NCBI GenBank assembly: GCA_021464415.1 | Contig: CM038470.1 | Coordinates: 10,862,394-10,926,393, forward strand | Reading direction: 5' to 3' | Length of the DNA stretch: 64,000 nt | Source of the DNA: Lonicera japonica | Taxonomy: Eukaryota > Streptophyta > Magnoliopsida > Dipsacales > Caprifoliaceae | Shown here: one piece after another, positions 1 to 11,752 of the stretch | How the letters are laid out: each line of letters starts with the position of its first letter | How positions within the stretch are numbered: position 1 is the first letter of the stretch | Made by a program: the position numbers and the translations under genes | Notes under the pieces: model-generated | What the model was told of the DNA's origin: nothing | Databases searched by the model: none | The model's input: only the letters and a program-made list of their open reading frames with translations

Positions 1-355
1 TTACGAGAGAGAAAGATACACATAGAGGTAGAGCTAAAAGAACATAGAACAAAGCTCCTAGCACTGGAGACCTAGGCTTTATGTAGCTTAATAATGCCTT
101 CATTATAATCTTATACGGATAAAATAGTTAGATAGACCTTGTTAGTTTGTAATATAAACTCATTTATCACAATACAAATCAGCCCGAGCTCCTAATTCTA
201 TTTACAAGAAGAGGACTAACCCATATTTTCATATGAGTCGAACTTCATCTATATATCTTTGACTTTCTTAGTTCACTTCTTTATTATTCCAATCATTGCA
301 TCAATTATTTGACTGTATGATTGAAATAGACATGTTCTATTTTCTCGCACCAACA
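1..355. mobile_element. LTR retrotransposon fragment (3' part of an LTR)
   Basis: The sequence runs parallel to the 3' half of the probable solo LTR at 43622-44481. Both carry a 'gaggactaaccc' block, then 'atctttgactttct', 'attccaatcat' and 'atttgact', and both end in a CAMYAACA-type terminus (here at 355). The 5' part lies outside the window or is lost. No internal retrotransposon coding sequence is visible. Confidence 0.5.
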
Positions 356-1440
356 ACACTAAAACCCATTAACTTTTAAAACTGTCTCTAGCCCCCCTTA
401 ATTTATATTTTACTATCACTTGACTCCATTTTTATTAATCTTCTCCACTACCTCCGCCCACATTAACTATTTCAAACAAAAACAATCTAACACTTTTTAT
501 TCATAATCACAACGTAATAACCATTTTGTCATTTTTGATAATGGTCTCTTTACATATATAAATTCACAAACATATATGTACAACATATATATATATATAG
601 ACTACAATATATTTCATTTTAGTTTTAACATTTTTTTTTAAAATAAATAATTAATAGTAAAAAATACATTGTGTTTGATAAATTCATGAGAATTAACATA
701 TATTTATAGTGTATTTGATAAAAAAATAGCAGAATGAAAATAATACCAATTGTTTTGAGAGGTCTGAGAAAAAAAGGAGTGTTTTGGTGAATGTTGAGAG
801 GGAGAACACACTAATGTGAGAGATGAATGTAGAGAGAGAACGTGCTCATGAGCTATTTGTGTCATTCTTTTAGAGTTTTAAGTGTATCAATTGCACTATT
901 AGGACATAAACATAGCGCAAAAACAAAATAATGAAGCTGTACTTTTTTTGGTCCAATCCATGTTTATATATACGTATAACTACACCATTATATAAACACA
1001 TTTAGTGATAAAGTTAATAAAAATGGGATTAAGTGTTGAACACAAAATTAAATTAAAGGGATTTACTGTTAGTTTTAAAAGTCCAGGGGATTAAGTGTCA
1101 AATTTTTTGGATAGAATAATTAAAGGTATCATGGTTGAAATTGTTATACTTATAAAATTTGGGGAGAAGAATTGAGAAAATTGAAATATTAAAGATGAAA
1201 TTGATCAAATGAATAAACTTGAGGTTTCTTTTGTTTTTTCCCTCAAATTTTATATCAAACTTCTTTTTTCTAGTAAAAACTATTTTGAAAAAGAATTTTG
1301 AATTACGCTTATTAGTGCTTTAACAAAAGTTTTTTTTTCTTTGAAAGCTACTTTAACAAAAGTTTTTTTTTTTTGAAAGCTACTTTAACAAAAGTTTTGA
1401 ATAGCTACTTTAACAAAAGCTAATTGGTAATACACTTACA
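356..1440. other. gene-free upstream region of DUF674 gene A1
   Basis: AT-rich sequence with no supportable gene. From about 1230 onward it becomes homologous to the upstream regions of A2 (about 15,990) and A3 (about 37,200). Shared marks are a 'tatcaaacttctttt' block and two or three tandem copies of a 'gctactttaacaaaagtttt' module (1320-1420), so the duplication includes the proximal promoter. Confidence 0.5.
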
Positions 1441-1462
1441 CTTAATGCATAAGTATCGTGCG

Positions 1463-1470
1463 TATAAAAA
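1463..1470 (+). promoter_or_regulatory. TATA box of DUF674 gene A1
   Basis: TATAAAAA lies 59 bases upstream of the ATG at 1522, in a block conserved in front of A2 and A3 ('taatgcataagtatcgtg' then the TATA). This leaves a short leader of about 30 nt and supports the MADS... start. Confidence 0.7.
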
Positions 1471-1521
1471 GGCCAAAACCCTAACTATCATAATACACTT
1501 ACACTAGAGAAACAAACATCA

Positions 1522-4500
1522 ATGGCGGACTCTAAAGTGATGAGCCTGAAGCTACTAATCGACAAAAAGGAGAAGAGAGTCCTCTTCGCCGAAGCAGGCA
1601 AAGACTTCGTCGATTTCCTCTTCAGCATTCTCTCTCTTCCACTCGGCACAATCACCAGCCTTCTCGCCAAACAACCATCCATGATCGGCTCACTCCGCAA
1701 CCTCTACAACTCCATCGAAAACCTAAGCGAACAATACATCCAACCCAACCAACACAAATCCACCTTCCTCAAACCTAAACTCCCAGTCTCCGCCCTTCCA
1801 GTTCCCCTTCTATCTCTCGATCCGCCACCAGCAGCGGCGAATCGGAAGTTCTACTGTTGCTCTAATTGCTCCAACAGAAATTACGTGGCGGGGGATGCGA
1901 ATACTTTATGCCCTAATTGTAGGTGTAAGATGTCAAGGGAGTTGATGTATGTTGATCCTCCGGCGACGGCGGCGGCGGCGGGGAAGGGGGTTGGGGAAGA
2001 GGAGGGGGGTTTAGTGAAGGGGGTGGTGACGTATATGGTGATGGATGATTTGGGGGTAACACCTATGTCTACTATATCAAGTATTACTTTGCTTAACAGG
2101 TTTAATATCGTCGACTTAAGTGTGCTTCAAGAGAAGGTTGTTCATCTTGGTATTGATCAGGTATTTTTGCTTTTCCCTGTAATTTTAGAATTTAGAGCAT
2201 GTTTGGTTGCTCACTATTTTTTTTTTTCTCAAAATTTTAAAAACTTAACTCAAAACCAACTCTACTTTCACACTTCCCAAAATTTATTTAACTATACTTT
2301 CTCTCTCTAAATTTTTTTTTTAAAACGCCATAACTTTAAATCCAAAAATAATAAAAAAATATTTTTGCTTTCGAGATCTATAAAATAAGATCAATTGTGA
2401 CTTTTTTTTGAAATTTTTTATGCATTTTTTTCATTGGTTGAAAAAAAGTCAAACAAAACCAAATTCACTTTTTAACATAAAAACTTTTACTCAAAACATT
2501 CAATCAAACACCAAAATTTTAAAAACTTATCTAGAAAAAAAAAAAAAAAAGAGGCACCAAACACCACCTTAGGTACTTACATACAAATCCTAGGGCGTAT
2601 TAAATGGTTAGTTTTTACAATAATAAAAGTATAACTCATTTAAAAATAAGTGATAAGATTGGTCAGTAAGAAAAATATTTTCTTTTAGGTTATCCATATT
2701 TCAAAGAAATTATTTTCTTATCAGATTATAATACTGTTTTGTGAAATTGCAATATATATACTTTTATGGTAATAACTATAATTATTTTCATAATAATACC
2801 ACTCAAATTTTTGATCAAAGATTTTTTTTATTGACATTCCTCTTACCAGTACTCCATTACAGAAAAGAAAAAAGAAAAAAAAAAGGAGTTATTTGGTAAG
2901 ATGCATTTCGTTTTTTTCTCTATTGTTTTCATGAAATTTTTTTTAAAAAAATTTATTCCTTAAATGGAAAAATGAATAGAGCATCTTGCAAAATAACTCG
3001 TTTCATTTTCTAACTTATCATAAAAATTACTTGTTTTACGGTCATTTTTCAATTTGCAATAAAATTCTCTATTTTCAACATGATGGAAAATAAGTGTAGA
3101 AGGGTTTTTAGCTATTGAAAACACATGTATGGATTAAGGTGGTGTTTGTTTGGATTTTTAAAAAATATTTTGGGTGTTTTTTGTATTTGCCTTACCAAAT
3201 TTTAAAACTTAAAGAATCTTTTTTGTTTATTTTTTTCTATTATATTTTAGAAAATTTTAAGAAATGAATAAAAAAACAAAGATTATATATTTTTATAAAA
3301 TTTTAAAAATAGTGTATGTTATGCACCAATCAAATTGAAAAACAATTTTAAAAAACTATAATTAAAAGTAAATTTGAAATTAGACATTTGAAAATTTCAA
3401 CAAACAAAACGTAAAGCCTTAAAATGCATTGAACAAGACATAGATTCTGGCACGGTATGCATTTTATTGGAGAAAACATTATTTGCTGAGGCAAACGAGT
3501 TGGTAGATGCGCTCTTCACATTGTCTTCACTTATGTTTCACGTTGAAGAGATATTTTTTATCATTATATGTTTTCCCGGGTTAATAATTCTATTAGGCTC
3601 CGTTTGATAGCAATATGAAAAATAAAAATAAAAATAAATAACTTGGGTGAGAAGATGGAAAATAAGTTGGGGCATGTGGTGAAATCATCTTCATCTCATA
3701 CTCATTTTTGTGAGTATATGTCATCTATCCTCTTTTAATATTTTGTGGAAAAATTTTCTCCACCATCACTCAAAGAAAATTTTGTCATGGAAAAAAGCAA
3801 AAGGCAAGAGTTAATCTCACCATATCCATCAACTTATTTTCCATCTTCTCACCTAAATTAGTTATTTTTCTTTTCATTTTCCATATTGTTATCAAACGGA
3901 GCCTTAGAGATGCTAAAGCTAAATTTGTTTACTATGGCGAGATTAATTATTTACATCTGAAATTGAATTTTCAGTTCGAGATACACTAAATTTTGGGATT
4001 TGAGATAGATATAATATATGTTATTGGATAAGAGTTTGAATTGAGGGTGTCTTTTGGAATCCAATTCACTTGAGAAATGGATTCCAAAACTCAACCGTAA
4101 GAAAAAAAGTACTTGATGAATTCGACCAACCCAAAAAATTTGAACAAAATCAATGATAGTTGTTTCATTTTTTTTTTAAAAAAATTATTATTATTATTAT
4201 TGTGATGGTTTGATGCTGAATTCAAAAATTCGCGGACTGTGTTTTTTGTTTGAATTTGGGCCTAGCCGCTCCAAAATTATATTATTCTTTCAAATGCAAA
4301 AGTCGTACATGAACTCACTACGAAAAGAGTATAAACATTTGTGGCAAATAGGGCTGGGACCGGTTCGGTTCTTGTCCTAAATGATAAGAACCGGAACCGA
4401 GAACCGAAAATTCAAAACGGTTCGGTTTTGAGCTTTTTTTTTCAAGAACCGAACCGGTTCTAACGGTTCGGTTCTTCGGGGAACCGTTGGAACCGTTAGA

Positions 4501-4955
4501 ACCGTTAGAACCGTTAATAATCATAGGAACCGGCCAAAAACGGTTCTAACGGTTCCTCGGAGAACCGTTAGAACCGTTAAAACCCTTAAAATTGCTAAAA
4601 AACCGGTTTAAAACCCTTAGAACGGTTCCTAACGGTTCCTTTAATTAAATTGACCAAGGAACCGAGAACCGAACCGTTAATAACCATTAGGAACCGAACC
4701 GGTAAAAAAGTCCACTTTAATAATAAGAACAGAACCGAACCGGTTTTTTTTCGGTTTTTTCGGTTCGGTTTTCAGTTTTTCGGTTTATTATCCCAGCCCT
4801 AGTGGCAAATCTGTTTTGGTTTTTCTTTTATAATTCAAAATTATGGAACTAAAATATATGGGTGGTATTTGTACATTTTTTGTTAGGCTTTGAAGCTGCT
4901 GAAGGTATCGTTGGAAAGCAAGACCGTTCTAACAAGTGTATTTCTAGAGGCATAA
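1522..4955 (+). CDS. DUF674 family protein, gene A1 (two exons)
   Basis: Exon 1 is 1522-2160 (213 codons) and exon 2 is 4887-4955. The junction CAG|gtattt ... tttgttag|GCT is in phase 0, giving 235 residues. The N-terminal segment matches the DUF674 pattern: KLLIDKKEKRVLFAEAG-like strand, DFVDFLFSILSLPLGTI (residues 28-44), then the GSLRNLYNSIENLS box. A Cys motif follows (C113-x2-C116, C130-x2-C133). Compared with A2 and A3 the third CxxC is lost and the linker is short and Ala/Gly/Glu-rich. The end of exon 1 (VVTYMVMDDLGVTPMS...LGID) and exon 2 (ALKLLKVSLESKTVLTSVFL) are the usual C-terminal part of a DUF674 repeat. No signal peptide or membrane segment is seen. The family has no established biochemical role. 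The exon 2 call rests on family similarity and on its conservation in A2 and A3. The 2.7 kb intron carries four transposons and a fossil repeat. Confidence 0.83.
2195..2568. mobile_element. Tourist-like MITE in A1 intron
   Basis: The insertion is absent from the equivalent intron positions of A2 and A3. It is flanked by TTA at 2192-2194 and 2569-2571. The ends are imperfect inverted repeats (GAGCATGTTTGGTTGCTC against GGTGGTGTTTGGTGCCTC read in reverse). A second family member lies in opposite orientation at about 62024-62381. Confidence 0.7.
3137..3418. mobile_element. Tourist-like MITE shared by all three A introns (A1 copy)
   Basis: The left end reads GGTGGTGTTTGTTTG and the right end CAAACAAAACGTAAAGCC, with TTA on both sides. 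The same element is at the same place in A2 (about 18137-18417) and A3 (39135-39419), so it was inserted before the units were duplicated. Confidence 0.65.
3440..3595 (+). pseudogene. fossil second DUF674 repeat inside A1 intron
   Basis: Conceptual translation gives ILLEKTLFAEANELVDALF followed by TLSSLM. This resembles the start of a DUF674 repeat (LFAEAGKDFVDFLFSILSLP in exon 1 of the same gene). It sits between exon 1 and exon 2 in all three A genes (A2 about 18470-18560, A3 39468-39560) and is not bounded by convincing splice sites. The longer family members, as I recall them, have two repeats, so this may be what is left of repeat 2. In A1 it is interrupted by the MITE at 3596. Confidence 0.5.
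3596..3903. mobile_element. Tourist-like MITE (PIF/Harbinger type) in A1 intron
   Basis: Near-perfect terminal inverted repeats GGCTCCGTTTGATAGCAATA and, at the right, its reverse complement with one change. TTA is duplicated at 3593-3595 and 3904-3906. The empty site is intact in A3 ('ctattagagatgctaaag', about 39591), so this is a 308 bp insertion private to A1. A diverged relative is at about 61712-62022. Confidence 0.88.
4349..4801. mobile_element. non-autonomous hAT element with GAACCG-rich interior
   Basis: Termini TAGGGCTGGGA and TCCCAGCCCTA form an 11 bp inverted repeat. The 8 bp target duplication GTGGCAAA is perfect (4341-4348 and 4802-4809). A2 and A3 carry the empty site ('gtggcaaatctg'). 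The 453 bp body consists almost wholly of irregular GAACCG / CGGTTC / AACCGTTAG arrays in both orientations and has no transposase. Confidence 0.9.
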
Positions 4956-5689
4956 GCAAGCTCTTTTCATATTCCACCCGGTACTGTTTGTTTTCCCATA
5001 GTTCTTAAAGAGTAATTCGGGGACATGTTTTAAAGATGCCAACGTATTATCTATGGTTAAGTAAATAGTAAATTTAATTTTCTATGGTTTATTTGTAATT
5101 GTTCCGATCAATGGTTAATTAATGACTTGCTGACGCATCATTATGTACCTTAGAATGTGTGTGTGGATATATATGGAAGCATTATTTCTTTTTACTTTCT
5201 CCCCACTTTACTTTGTTGAAATTTTAGCGTATTTGTATTTCATTAGGCATTCTTTCATTTGTTTTGTGGTATACATTTTATTTTTTCTAACAAAGTCGTA
5301 AAGATTATTTGAGCAATGATATACTTAATGTCTTCATCGGACTGTTATTCAAACTTGAAACATTGGTGGATATATTGTATATTTTTACAATGTACAACCA
5401 ATTGATGTATTTCTTAAAGGGATAGAGTTAAATTAATTACTATTTACTAATATCAGTTGTGAAATCAAATCATATATAATTTTGGCATACTTCAGTAAAC
5501 AAAAAGTCATTTCCTTGTTTGTGGCGCACAACGGCGCACAAAAGATCATTTACAAGACTTAATCGACTAAAAAATTCTCTTGAAGTCAATAATAACATGG
5601 TCCAAAGAATCGGAGACTAAAATCGAACTTATTTATAAAATTTTTAATCGCTAACCATCACTTAATCAAAGAAGCCTCAACTAAGACAA

Positions 5690-6127
5690 ACTCTCCGGCA
5701 ACTGAAGCTCTCTTGGCTTCTCTGATTGTTCTATCAAGTATTCACTCATTTACATCAAGCTGCCTTAAAATCCCCATTCCCATTTCTAATGACAACTTCA
5801 ATACCATTCGCATTTTTAATCCACTTCATTACCTTTGGCTTTTTTTTTCAAAATCAAGCAAGACTGACTTTATTTTTTAAAATGTAATTTGTTGACAATT
5901 GTTATGTTTTTACTAACCTAACTACTTATTAGTTTTCAGAAACGAAATTGAGAAATTTTTTAAGCTTTTAGTTTTAAAACTTATGAATTTCGTTCTCTCT
6001 TTTAACATAGAAGATTAGAACTGTTGAAAACGGAACTGCCAAAACTAATAGAATAATATTACCAAATAACAGGCTAACAACAATTGAGAACACCGGGTTG
6101 AGTCCCGAATTAGGTCGCTCTCTTTAA
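5690..6127 (+). pseudogene. unidentified duplicated gene fragment, unit 1 copy
   Basis: The block is shared with unit 2 (19905-20351) and in part with unit 3 (40990-41326). The last part, 6011-6127, follows a possible acceptor (AACATAG) and reads through to TAA with a peptide ending IENTGLSPELGRSL. An upstream segment gives ALLASL and a VFTHLHQAALK-like peptide in the unit 2 copy. I do not recognise the protein. Between the two pieces lies a 56 bp imperfect palindrome (AACGAAATT ... AATTTCGTT, 5939-5994). Confidence 0.35.
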
Positions 6128-6179
6128 AATGATTTACTATTTTGTTCGGTGTTTGTGCTTGCAGTTTGTATAATGCAAC

Positions 6180-6876
6180 CCAGCCCACCAATAGAATTTA
6201 ATATTATTTGATAATGTAACCCCAGACAAAATTAAGTTTCCCATGTCAACATAGCACCTAACCAACATCAAAACAAAGAAAGAACAAAAGCAAAACTAAT
6301 AAATGAAGAAATCTTAGTTAATGAATACCTCTTCGTGGATAGAAATAGCTGAGAAATGGATATATTTGAACCGTATCAATTAGAACAGAACTTTAGAGTG
6401 GATCTGAGAATGAGATTTAGGAGTGGCGCAACAGTGAAATTAACACCCAAACAAGATCAAAGTAAAAAATTAACAAAATAAAAACTAAATGAAGATTTTT
6501 TGTTAATGAATACCTCATTCAGATAGAAATAGAGAGAGATAGACTAATCTGAACCCCACCATTCAGCAATTTCTCTGATACAGTTCAATGTGAGAAGATA
6601 GCCAAAAAGTGAGACATGAGGGTCTGTAACGACGAATTCATACCATTAACAGGAGGATCTGTAGCGAGAAAAAAAAATGACAAGAAACGTATTTGAACAG
6701 AAAGTTGAAAAATAAAAATTAAATGACACCTTACCTCGAGTCGATTCAAAAGTTTTAGGGCTTCGACCTAATTAATATTCTACCTCTTATGCAAGATCTT
6801 ACTTAGAACAGATTAGGCTTCGATCTATTTGAAGTTTCATCAACGAGTGACAATGAAGGATTAGAGCAACAACTAA
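6180..6876. other. unit-1-specific gene-free stretch
   Basis: Unit 2 lacks the sequence from about 6176 to 7990 (compare the junction near 20,397). This first part has no convincing coding frame. It contains two diverged tandem segments of about 180 bp, each with 'aaatgaagaa' and then 'aatacctc' (6300-6360 and 6485-6530). Confidence 0.4.
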
Positions 6877-7570
6877 GGGGGGTGTATTTAATTAAGATTT
6901 TAAAAACATTTTGGAATAAAAAGTCTTGTGGTATTCAATTAAGACTTTTTAATAATCTAAAAAGTCTTGTGTATTCATTAGATTATTTTTTTAAAAAGGG
7001 TGTCCAAATCTAGTGTATTCAATCAAACTTTAAACAAGTAACAAAAAGTCTTTTGATTCAAAAATTGCTAATTTCAATGAAATTTTTTAAAATTAAGAAT
7101 TTGCGTACTTTTTAGTGGAAAGTTAAATACCAAACCTTATAAAGAATTACCCTGACCCTGAAACTTTTCACGTGAGACTTTTGTTTTCAGAAACGAAATT
7201 GAGTATATACATAAATTTTGTAATTGCTTTTATTGTTTTAGAACTTATGAATTTCGTTATCTAACTCTTTGGTAAGGAAAAATTTCACATATTTGGAACT
7301 TGGATTAGAGGCTGATGCTGGAGAATTCGTGCATCATTAAACTAAACATTACTCATTATAAAATCCAAACATAAAAATCCCGGTATAAAAAATCCATGTG
7401 TCCTTTCAAATCTTAAAGTTCTAATGATATAACTTTAAAATCCGAATAAAAAATCTCGAGTAAAAAAAATCTTAAAAAAAACTAAGTCATCATTCTTAAT
7501 AGTCTTTTAAAATCCACTGAACTAAATTATCTATAAATAATCTTTTAAATTCTCAATTGAATAACCCCCC
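6877..7570. mobile_element. Tourist-like element with GGGGGGTGTATT ends
   Basis: The left end is GGGGGGTGTATTTAATTAAG. The right end is TTCTCAATTGAATAACCCCCC, its imperfect inverse, and TAA flanks both sides (6874-6876 and 7571-7573). The 694 bp body has no coding region. It contains a second copy of the AACGAAATT...AATTTCGTT palindrome (about 7190-7258) that also occurs in the duplicated gene fragment at 5939-5994. Confidence 0.75.
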
Positions 7571-7739
7571 TAAGAGTGTATTTCGGAATGATGAGAACAC
7601 CTGAGAATGGAGCACATAAGGTGATACAAGAGTCATCTAGGGCTTTGGGTAATCTATTTATTAAAACAACGAACGAGTCGCTTTCGTTATAAAATTATGA
7701 CTACTATTTTCGTTCTTAAAATGGATATATAAATTAAAT

Positions 7740-7990
7740 ACATTTGTGACAGCTCACAACAGTTACAAACGGTGATTATAACATTATTGTGACTGTCGTT
7801 GGCAGTCACAATATAGTGATTGTCGTTGGCAGTCACAATATAATGACTGTCAATAGCAGTCACAACTTCTTAAAATTATAACAGTAAATTCTTTGTGACA
7901 GTCATTGGCTGTCATAAAGCTTACGACTGCCATTAGCAGTCATAATGCTAGCGAGATCTAAAGTCACGAATACCTATTTTTGGTGTAGTG
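7740..7990. mobile_element. CACTA element terminus (fragment)
   Basis: The sequence ends in TTTTTGGTGTAGTG at 7990, the reverse complement of a CACTACACCAAAAA end. It is preceded by direct and inverted copies of a 'gactgtcgttggcagtcaca' motif (7785-7945), as expected of CACTA subterminal repeats. No matching left end or transposase was found upstream, so this appears to be a truncated end. Homology with unit 2 resumes directly after it ('aggataga'). Confidence 0.6.
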
Positions 7991-8289
7991 TAGGATAGAA
8001 TAAGCCCATATTTTTCCTATTTTCATTTCCTTTGCACGGTGAGAAATCAAAATTCTAACTCCCTTTAAAACTTGGCTGCAATCGGTAAACTAGCCCCGTC
8101 GGAGGCAAAAAAAAATTTTGGAGAATTTTTTTTTAAGCTTCGAAAGGTGTTTTGCTATGGAGATAAGTTTCGTTGTGTCTCTGTGAAGATGAAAAAAAAG
8201 CTTTCTGTTACGTAGAGGGGAGAAGAAAGCGCATTATGGGAGATAAGGAGTTGTCCAAGAAAATTTTGGACCGAATTTCAAAAAGAACC

Positions 8290-8571
8290 GAAAATAATTT
8301 TTTGGCATTAAAGTGGCTTTTTTATTTTTAATGTTGTTATGTATTAATTTTTTTTCTTTTTGCAAAAGTTAGCCCTTTTTTGTTAAGATATCTTTTATTA
8401 TTCTAGGTCCAACTTTATTTGCAATAGGCCCATATATCAGGCCGAGACCGATAACCGACCAAAATCAACCCGATAAATGCCTCTTCGGTTCGGTCCGGTC
8501 CAAAAAAATAATGGACCGAAGTAGTCGGTCCGGTCCAAAAAATCGGTCAACGGGTCGGTCTGAACACCCCT
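8290..8571. mobile_element. probable hAT-type fragment
   Basis: Unit 2 lacks this block. It is rich in CGGTCCGGTCC and ACCGA motifs and ends GAACACCCCTA, like the end of a TAGGGGTG-type hAT element. The left terminus was not found, so the bounds are approximate. Confidence 0.35.
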
Positions 8572-8574
8572 AGT

Positions 8575-9890
8575 GGTGAACTACACCATCCAAGTCCTCA
8601 CCCAATAACCCAAAAGTCTAATGCCCAAAAGGCTCAAACCCTTATCTAACTCTTTCCTTATAAAACCCATGAAAAGTTTTGTTTCTCTCATATATGTAAC
8701 TTAGGAAAATACAAAGAATGATTACTTGAGGGCATTTTTGTCATTGTAATTATTTTTTTAAAAAAATAAATTTAATTAGATTTTTTTATTAAAAAATTAT
8801 AAAAAAGGTAATAAAGAAAAAGGAGAAAGAGACCCCCACAAAGGCATAAACGCAGGCCACCACCACCATTGCCGCTTCCACTCCTCACCCATGCCATCTC
8901 TGGCCTTTTCCGTTGCTACCTCCGGCTACAACTGCCTCTCCACCATTGCCACCTTTGGCCACCGTCATCATCACCATATCTCTTCAAATCCTCAAATTTT
9001 CTCTCTCATACACACACACATATATATACATACACGTACACATATTTAGCAATCCGTAAACCCCAATTTCCATCCCCATGTATATTCTCCTCAATCTGGC
9101 AACTTTCTTAAATATATATATATATATATATATATAAACTAAGCTTGCAAAAAAATAAAACCAATTTGAAATCTAGCCCTAGATTTTGCAGGAAAATGTG
9201 GAGGAAGAAGAACTGGGGAGAGAAGAACATTTAATTACAGTGGTCTGGCGACCGGAAGGTAGAAGCGGCGTTGTTTAGCCCACGTACTTGCACTTGTTAG
9301 ATTTGACTGTGGATAAATATTGAACCTCTTTCGCCATTGATTTGATTTGATTTGATTGTGTGTATATTAAGGTTTGGGAGTGATAAAGAAGGGGACAGAG
9401 TGTCGAATCTCATTGACGGCGAGCCGGCGTTTCTTCGGTCTAAACCAGTTGGGATTTTGTTCTTCCGGCCGAAGTTCTCCGGCGACGGGAAGACTTTTGC
9501 TGGTCGTAGGTGTTCAGAACAAGCAAGAGAAAGAAAGGCGGGCAGGAGAAGGAAAGGGAGAGTGAGGAATTAAAGAGGAACGTTAATGTGGTTGACGATG
9601 AATTTGAGAAGACGAGAATGTTGATGAGATCGAGATATGTGAGGATGATGATGAGATTCGTTTCTTTCTTTTTTATTTTGTTTTTTTTATATATAGTCTT
9701 TTTAAAAAATAATTGAAATGACAAAATGCCTTTTATTTCCGTCTAACTTAATGAAAAATGTGGACGAATGGGACAAAGTGATACACACTGATAGTTCAAG
9801 GGCCAAAGTGACACGTATTTTAGTTTAGTGGTAGAAGTGATATTAGGTCAAATATTTAAGGGCCATCAGGGTAGTTTACTTTTCTAATAA
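8575..9890 (+). other. duplicated gene-like block, function unknown (unit 1 copy)
   Basis: This block is about 90 percent alike by eye to 20815-22110 in unit 2. It contains a TATA-like CTTATAAAACCC (about 8659), a C-rich segment that could encode a short His/Ser-rich peptide (8869-9111), a TA microsatellite, a possible acceptor TTTTGCAG (about 9190) and a GC-richer part (9400-9570). Frames differ between the copies and none is clearly conserved, so a non-coding transcript or a decayed captured gene fits better than a protein gene. Confidence 0.3.
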
Positions 9891-11714
9891 TCTATATTAT
9901 AAAACATCATTTTTGACAAAAATAGATAAGTAAACTAATCAAAAGGTTAAAAATTATTCTTTGTTGTATTAATGTTTATGAGTCATTGGATTAAACATAT
10001 ACTCCCATCAAGATGTCAATTCATCTAAAGATCCACTCACACATAAAATATACATACTAACTTGCTCTCTCTTCCACACCTTGTTACTTTATCATAAACT
10101 TTTTAATTAAATCTTAGAATATCATAAATTAAAATTAAAATATTCAACATATTTGAAACCTATTAATCTATATCATTAAATATCAGAGATAAGATGATAA
10201 TATAAAATGCTTGATAACAAAATCAGATAAAGCTCTATATATATATATATATATTCTCAATAAGTATATAAAAATTTAATGGTTAAAAATATATATGCTA
10301 TGGTGCACCTTAATTGTATAGCCTTGGATTTCTTCTATACATACAATAAGAATTCGGATTTTAATTAAATTTATATAATTAAAATCTACTAATCAGGATG
10401 GCCTTGAGTTTTATTTGTTAAGCAAAAACTTTGATAAGATTAAAATATGATTACAAGTGTTATTAAAAGATTAAAAACAATGCTAATTGAATATCTTTTA
10501 TACACACAATAAGAATTTGAATTTTAATGAAATTTATAACTAATCAAAAGGTTAAAATTAATTCTTTATTGTTTAATGTTTATGAGTCATTGTATCAAAC
10601 TTATACTTCCATCAAGATGTCAAATCATCAAAAGATTCACTCACACACAAAATATACACACTAACTTTCTCTCTCTATCACACCTTATTACTCTCTCATA
10701 AACTTTTTAATTAAATCTTATAATATCATAAATTTAAACTAAAAATTTTAACATATTTGAAATCCACTAATCTATATCATTAAATATCAAGTTCGATTAA
10801 AAAAAATAAAATATTCTTAAAAAGTATACAAATTTAATGGTTAAAAACATATATATTATGGTGTACCTTAGTTGTATAGCATTGGATATCTTTTATACAC
10901 ACAGTAAGAATTCGTATTTTAATAAGATTTATATAATTTAAACCCATTAATCAGGATGGCCTTAAGTTTAATTTGTTAAACCAAAACGTTGATAAAATTA
11001 AAATATGATTAAAAGTGTCACTAAGAAATTAAAAACAAGGTTGATTAGATATCTTGTATACACACAATAAGAACTTGACTTTTAATAAACTTTATATATT
11101 TAAAATATAGTAATCAATATGGCATTGAGTTTAATTTGTTAAACTATAACTTTTATAAGATTAAATATGATTAAAAGTGTCATTAAAATATTAAAAATAA
11201 GCAGAGCCAGTCCTGACCAATTTTAGACCCTGGGCAAAATTTTAAAGTGATGCCCCTCTAATAAATAAATATATTAACTTTTTTATATTAAAAAAACCAA
11301 TTAATTTTTGTATTCCACCAAAAACACATTACAATTAAAAATTCAAAGTGCTTATAAACTTCATTTCAAAATATACAAGTTTACATTTCTTCAAAACCAA
11401 TAAATGATAATTCAAGTATCTATATGATACATCTTCAACTTTCATGTGCGTTTTCATCTTCCAAAAAAACTTTTAAATGTTCCAAAATGACGCTAAGAGG
11501 GTAATAGGCAATTGCAAAAGAAAAGGTTGAAGATTGAAGAATAATAAAAGAATAAGCATAATTCTATTTTTCTTAATTTTGGACAATGGAAAATAGGTGA
11601 AGACGAAAATACCGACTTTGAAAATTTGCGTCATTTTATTGGAATATTACCTTATTAAATAAAAAAAATTTGAAAGATATTTTTTTATTTAATATCTTTT
11701 TAACATATACTTAT

Positions 11715-11752
<38 letters not shown>

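Noticed and set aside
4318..4524. 68-codon minus-strand frame with SNGSNGSNG repeats
   Set aside because: Produced by the GAACCG array of the hAT element.
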